10,183 nt of DNA from an uncultured bacterium (lineage in GTDB: Bacteria > Actinomycetota > Coriobacteriia > Coriobacteriales > Eggerthellaceae), in contig CAJMLT010000046.1 of assembly GCA_905214325.1 (NCBI GenBank), positions 1 through 10,183 on the forward strand. The letters run 5' to 3'. Numbering within the stretch: the first letter of the stretch is position 1; the number at the start of each line of letters is the position of its first letter. Both the position numbers and the translations under genes were made by a program. Below are positions 7,846-10,183 of the stretch, piece after piece. The notes beneath the pieces are model-generated. The model worked only from the letters and a program-made list of their open reading frames with translations, did not search any database and had not been told where the DNA came from.

Positions 7846-9063
7846 TTATTTGCCTCCCTTCAGGACATCATCATCGTACTTGCCGATTGATTCCTCAGGG
7901 TGCTTGGCGTCCCATTCGCGAACCTTCTCGAAATCAGCGCCGCCGTCGGTGCGACCGACCTTCTTCATGCCGAAGCCGTGGATGACCAATGCCGCGGCGA
8001 GAACGCCGGTGACGGTCCAAGCGATGGCTTCGGGCTGAATGGTGGCTCCGCCGATGCGCAAGTCGCGGAAGCGAGCGCGGAAGGGCGTGTTGGTCTCAAC
8101 CCAGTTGTGGCCGGGATCATTGGGGTCCGCCACGCAACAACCGATGCAGGGACCGCCGGATTCGACGCACCAAGAACGACGATGGTTCCAGCGAACCACG
8201 CCGCAGTTTGCCTTGGTCTGAGGACCACGGCAACCCATGGGATAGAGACAGTAACCCTTAGCCTCTTCCACGGTACCGAACGCGTAAACGAACTCGCCGT
8301 TTTCGAAGTGACCGCGACGGGCACAGTTGTCATGAATGGTCTGATTGAACATGACGACGGGCTTGTTCTGGCTGTTAAGCTCGGGGAGCTTACCGACGAG
8401 AACAGCATCGACGAGAACAGCTTCGACCCATTCGGGGTTGGCCGGGCAGCCGGGGACATTGACGACGGGGGTTTTGACGCCCGCCTTCTTCAAGTATGCC
8501 TGAACGCCCAAAGCCCCAGAAGAATTGGGATGAGCGCCCATCCAGCCACCGTTGACCGCACAAGAGCCGAGAGCAACTACAGCATTTGCATTCTTGGCTG
8601 CTTCCACCAAGTGATGAGTTCCCGGCATGTTGGCAACGCGCAATGCTTCGCCGCCCCAACCTTCCAAAACTGCACCTTCGTAGATGAGGATGTAGTTGCC
8701 GGCCTCAATCGTTTGTGCCTTGGCTTCCTCCATAGACCAACCTGCTGCAGCGGAAAGGGTTTCGGAATAATTCAAAGAAATCATGTCCAAAACAACCGTT
8801 GCGGGATCCGGTGCATCCGCCTGAGCGAATGATTCTGTACAACCGGTGCAGGATGCTCCTTCGATCCAGATAACCGGTGCCAGAGCGCCTGATTCCTTGC
8901 CGATCACGGAGTGTTCGATTGCAGCTGCAACACGAGGAGCAGCCAGTTCGCTAAGACCTGCTGCAACCGCGAGAGAGCCACAGAGTTTCATGAAACTACG
9001 ACGGGAAACGCCACGCGCCTCGAGTCTGTTCAGAAACCCCGGTGTGGTAGCCTCTGTTACCAT
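7846..9063 (-). CDS. hyaA: [NiFe] hydrogenase small subunit, Tat-exported, Fe-S relay
   Basis: This subunit carries electrons from the active site through three Fe-S clusters to the cytochrome. Of 405 residues, the N-terminus is a Tat signal (SRRSFMKLCG, R21-R22, then AVAAGL and a likely cleavage near RVAAA). Proximal cluster ligands are C72, C75, C168 and C206. The proximal motif is CTGCTES, not the extra-cysteine form of oxygen-tolerant enzymes. Distal ligands are H244, C247, C272 and C278. Medial ligands are C287, C306 and C309, with C299 replacing the Pro of most group 1 enzymes (SWCVESGGPCIGC). A C-terminal helix (about 345-366) anchors it, followed by a hydrophilic tail of some 40 residues on the cytoplasmic side. 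The start at 9063 has GGAGG seven bases upstream; a GTG two codons earlier is too close to that site. Confidence 0.96.
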   Translation of the reverse strand: MVTEATTPGFLNRLEARGVSRRSFMKLCGSLAVAAGLSELAAPRVAAAIEHSVIGKESGALAPVIWIEGASCTGCTESFAQADAPDPATVVLDMISLNYSETLSAAAGWSMEEAKAQTIEAGNYILIYEGAVLEGWGGEALRVANMPGTHHLVEAAKNANAVVALGSCAVNGGWMGAHPNSSGALGVQAYLKKAGVKTPVVNVPGCPANPEWVEAVLVDAVLVGKLPELNSQNKPVVMFNQTIHDNCARRGHFENGEFVYAFGTVEEAKGYCLYPMGCRGPQTKANCGVVRWNHRRSWCVESGGPCIGCCVADPNDPGHNWVETNTPFRARFRDLRIGGATIQPEAIAWTVTGVLAAALVIHGFGMKKVGRTDGGADFEKVREWDAKHPEESIGKYDDDVLKGGK

Positions 9064-9113
9064 GTGCACACCTCCTTTAGGGTGTCCTTGTCCAGTAATA
9101 ACTTCTGTTTGGT

Positions 9114-9152
9114 ATTCTCGTGGATTCTCTGTAAAAAGAATCTGGTGATTCT
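9114..9152. repeat. ATTCTC/GATTCT repeat cluster before hyaA
   Basis: ATTCTC occurs at 9114-9119 and 9124-9129, exactly one helical turn apart. AGAATC (9137-9142) and GATTCT (9147-9152) form a 6-4-6 inverted repeat. On the minus strand the inverted repeat is followed by TTTTT. It lies in the expected hydrogenase leader and could be a regulator site or an RNA hairpin. Confidence 0.45.
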
Positions 9153-9188
9153 AAGAACACCGATTAATTCCCGTCAGTGGTCGGAAAA

Positions 9189-9214
9189 TGTTACTTGGAT
9201 TTTTGGTGGTAACA
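9189..9214. repeat. TGTTAC-N14-GTAACA inverted repeat, candidate operator
   Basis: Exact 6-bp arms TGTTAC (9189-9194) and GTAACA (9209-9214) are separated by 14 bases. They overlap the tentative -10 and -35 hexamers of the hydrogenase promoter, the usual position for a repressor. The arm spacing is wider than in FNR/CRP sites. Confidence 0.4.
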
Positions 9215-9240
9215 CAATTCGCATAATCTCCAGAAACAGA

Positions 9241-9260
9241 CGATGAACATGTTCTCATCG
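9241..9260. repeat. nested dyad around GAACATGTTC, candidate operator
   Basis: The perfect 10-bp palindrome GAACATGTTC (9245-9254) lies inside a CGATGA...TCATCG inverted pair (9241-9246, 9255-9260) whose centre is shifted by one base. It is about 180 bp upstream of the small-subunit start. It could bind a dimeric regulator. The regulator is unknown. Confidence 0.4.
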
Positions 9261-9311
9261 GAGCCTGTCGGACGGCGAGCGGCGAGTGGTACGACCCGTG
9301 GGAAACGGATC

Positions 9312-9354
9312 GTCAACAAGAAGAAAGTCCCCCTCGTAAACGAGAGAGACTTTC
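9312..9354 (-). terminator. intrinsic terminator after rubrerythrin
   Basis: On the minus strand GAAAGTC (9348-9354) and GACTTTC (9323-9329) close a stem that continues through UCU/GGG (with G-U pairs) and CTCG/CGAG to a UUUA loop, 14 pairs in all. It is followed by UUCUUGUUG. It starts 40 bases past the rubrerythrin stop and separates that gene from the hydrogenase control region. Confidence 0.8.
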
Positions 9355-9393
9355 ACATTCATCGAACGTATGATGTCGTCGGAAGAAGCGTTT

Positions 9394-9933
9394 CTAGTAG
9401 TTTTCGGCGCGAATTTCGAAGTGGGCCTGCGGATGATTGCAGACGGGGCACACCTCGGGGGCTTCGGTACCGATGTGGATATGACCACAGTTGTTGCATT
9501 TCCACGCATAGACATTACCGCGCTTGAACACCTCGCCGTTTTCGATGCGCTGGATCAATTTACGATAACGCTCCTCGTGTTCCTTCTCCACCGCGGCAAC
9601 CCCTTCGAAGAGTTCGGCGATACGCTCGAAGCCTTCCTCGTGAGCAACCTTCGAGAAGTCGGCGTACATATTGACCCACTCGTCGTTTTCGCCGTCGGCG
9701 GCATCGTTGAGATTTTCGAGGGTCGAAGGAACGGCACCACCATGCAACTCCTTGAACCACAGCTTGGCATGTTCTTTTTCGTTACCCGCCGTTTCGAGGA
9801 AGATGTTCTGAATCTGAACATATCCGTCCTTCTTGGCCTGGCTGGCGTAGTACTGATACTTCGTATGTGCCTGAGACTCACCGGCGAACGCATACTGGAG
9901 ATTCGCTTCGGTCTGAGAACCCTTCAATTCCAT
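9394..9933 (-). CDS. rbr: rubrerythrin (peroxide reductase)
   Basis: Rubrerythrin reduces hydrogen peroxide in the cytoplasm of anaerobes, using a diiron site fed by a rubredoxin domain. The 179-residue product has the usual size. The N-terminal four-helix domain keeps all diiron ligands expected by comparison with the Desulfovibrio protein: E19, E52 and H55 (ExxH), E82, E85, E116 and H119 (ExxH). The C-terminal rubredoxin-like domain has C146-x2-C149 and C162-x2-C165 (WKCNNCGHI, VCPVCNHP). The start has GAGAGG seven bases upstream. It is monocistronic, with its own terminator and a divergent neighbour. A candidate -10 box is at 9975-9980. Its position next to a hydrogenase with the ordinary oxygen-sensitive motif suits an anaerobic host, but a functional link is not shown. 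Confidence 0.96.
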   Translation of the reverse strand: MELKGSQTEANLQYAFAGESQAHTKYQYYASQAKKDGYVQIQNIFLETAGNEKEHAKLWFKELHGGAVPSTLENLNDAADGENDEWVNMYADFSKVAHEEGFERIAELFEGVAAVEKEHEERYRKLIQRIENGEVFKRGNVYAWKCNNCGHIHIGTEAPEVCPVCNHPQAHFEIRAENY

Positions 9934-10027
9934 ATCTGTTCCTCTCTCCTATTCCCTTGTTAAGAACTCCGACCATTGTACCCTTATCGGTTCGTCAAAG
10001 CATCGATCCCCACGAAATATAGAAAGC
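9934..10027 (-). promoter_or_regulatory. rubrerythrin upstream region with TACAAT -10 candidate
   Basis: On the minus strand TACAAT (9975-9980) is one base from the -10 consensus and would give a leader of about 35 bases. TTGACG (9993-9998) resembles a -35 box, but only 12 bp separate them instead of about 17. Either a different -35 is used, or the short spacer reflects activator control. No plus-strand promoter for pheA is clear, though TATAGA at 10018-10023 is possible. Confidence 0.35.
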
Positions 10028-10129
10028 ATGAGTAAATACTGGGAAAAGGATGACCACGGGTCTATCATGAACGAACCGATCACGCAGCCGCAGCGTAAGA
10101 AGCGGCAGAAAGAACACACGAGGAATCAG

Positions 10130-10183
10130 ATGTCCGCAACCGAAACGACGATAGCCTTCTTGGCCCCACAGGGAACCTATTCC
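10130..10183 (+). CDS. pheA: prephenate dehydratase, N-terminal fragment
   Basis: Only the first 18 codons are inside the window. They read MSATETT followed by IAFLAPQGTYS, which matches the conserved opening of prephenate dehydratases (IAFLGPxGTFS). The enzyme converts prephenate to phenylpyruvate in phenylalanine synthesis. The start at 10130 is chosen because GAGGA lies five bases upstream and the family motif begins soon after. In-frame ATGs at 10028 and 10067 would add 34 or 21 mostly charged residues but have poorer ribosome sites. The catalytic and ACT domains lie beyond the window, so the call rests on one short motif. Confidence 0.7.
   Translation, partial: MSATETTIAFLAPQGTYS

Larger units (their letters stand above)
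9064..9322 (-). promoter_or_regulatory. hydrogenase operon upstream control region
   Basis: No gene is visible in these 259 bases, which are AT-richer than the flanks. A consensus-like Shine-Dalgarno (AGGAGGTG, 9069-9076) serves the small subunit. Several repeat elements, listed separately, lie between 9114 and 9260. A possible minus-strand promoter is TTGTGT (9212-9217), 18 bp, TAACAT (9188-9193), giving an untranslated leader of roughly 118 bases. The hexamers match consensus only partly, so this promoter is tentative. A tandem 7-base repeat CGGCGAG occurs at 9273-9286. Confidence 0.5.

Noticed and set aside
6215..8832. Plus-strand open frames opposite the hydrogenase large and small subunits
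   Set aside because: They are shadows of well-identified minus-strand genes, with no family motifs or ribosome-site support.
9064..9069. GTG start two codons upstream of the small-subunit ATG
   Set aside because: It would lie one base from the GGAGG ribosome site, whereas the ATG at 9063 has ideal spacing of seven bases.
9245..9254. GAACATGTTC as a LexA (SOS) box
   Set aside because: The Gram-positive LexA box needs four bases between GAAC and GTTC; here there are only two.
9151..9258. A 35-codon minus-strand frame in the hydrogenase upstream region
   Set aside because: It has only a weak AGG upstream, low-complexity content and no recognisable sequence; it overlaps the probable promoter and repeat elements.
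1..10183. CRISPR array, tRNA, rRNA, insertion sequence or prophage
   Set aside because: No regularly spaced repeats, tRNA T-arm motifs, transposase or integrase motifs, or terminal inverted repeats were seen; the window is almost fully filled by core and hydrogenase genes.

Overview
The window looks like a moderately GC-rich bacterial chromosome, most likely an anaerobic actinobacterium of the Coriobacteriia/Eggerthella type. That placement is an inference: it rests on a twin-arginine-exported [NiFe] hydrogenase with a b-type cytochrome, a rubrerythrin, and the style of the Mfd and endonuclease III proteins. No taxonomic marker such as rRNA is present.

Layout from left to right. A short 3' flank (1-123) is followed by mfd on the minus strand. 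Mfd is divergent from nth on the plus strand, so two DNA repair genes share a 127-bp intergenic region that holds a perfect 20-bp palindrome. nth then meets, tail to tail with only 3 bp between stop codons, a minus-strand hydrogenase block running from 9063 down to 4388. In transcription order the block is: [NiFe] hydrogenase small subunit (Tat signal), large subunit, cytochrome b subunit, a strong terminator hairpin, a small unrecognised three-helix membrane protein with a TATAAT box placed for a leaderless mRNA, and the hydrogenase maturation protease. Upstream of the small subunit is a 330-bp AT-richer, dyad-rich control region and a terminator belonging to the next minus-strand gene, rubrerythrin. 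The window ends in the first codons of a plus-strand prephenate dehydratase gene (pheA), divergent from rubrerythrin.

How the genes work together. Small and large subunits form a membrane-bound hydrogenase on the outer face of the membrane. The cytochrome b subunit exchanges its electrons with the quinone pool. The protease trims a 20-residue C-terminal tail from the large subunit after nickel insertion. The small subunit has Cys where most group 1 enzymes have Pro at the medial cluster, which predicts three [4Fe-4S] clusters, and it has the ordinary proximal motif rather than the oxygen-tolerant one. Rubrerythrin fits the same anaerobic lifestyle as a peroxide-detoxifying enzyme. Hyp cofactor-assembly genes are not in the window.

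Most of the window is a recognisable and ordinary gene set. The parts most worth a second look are the unknown membrane protein paired with the protease, its apparent leaderless promoter behind a terminator, the medial-cluster Cys, and the repeats in front of the hydrogenase genes. I found no convincing evidence of a wholly new system, mobile element, CRISPR array, tRNA or rRNA.
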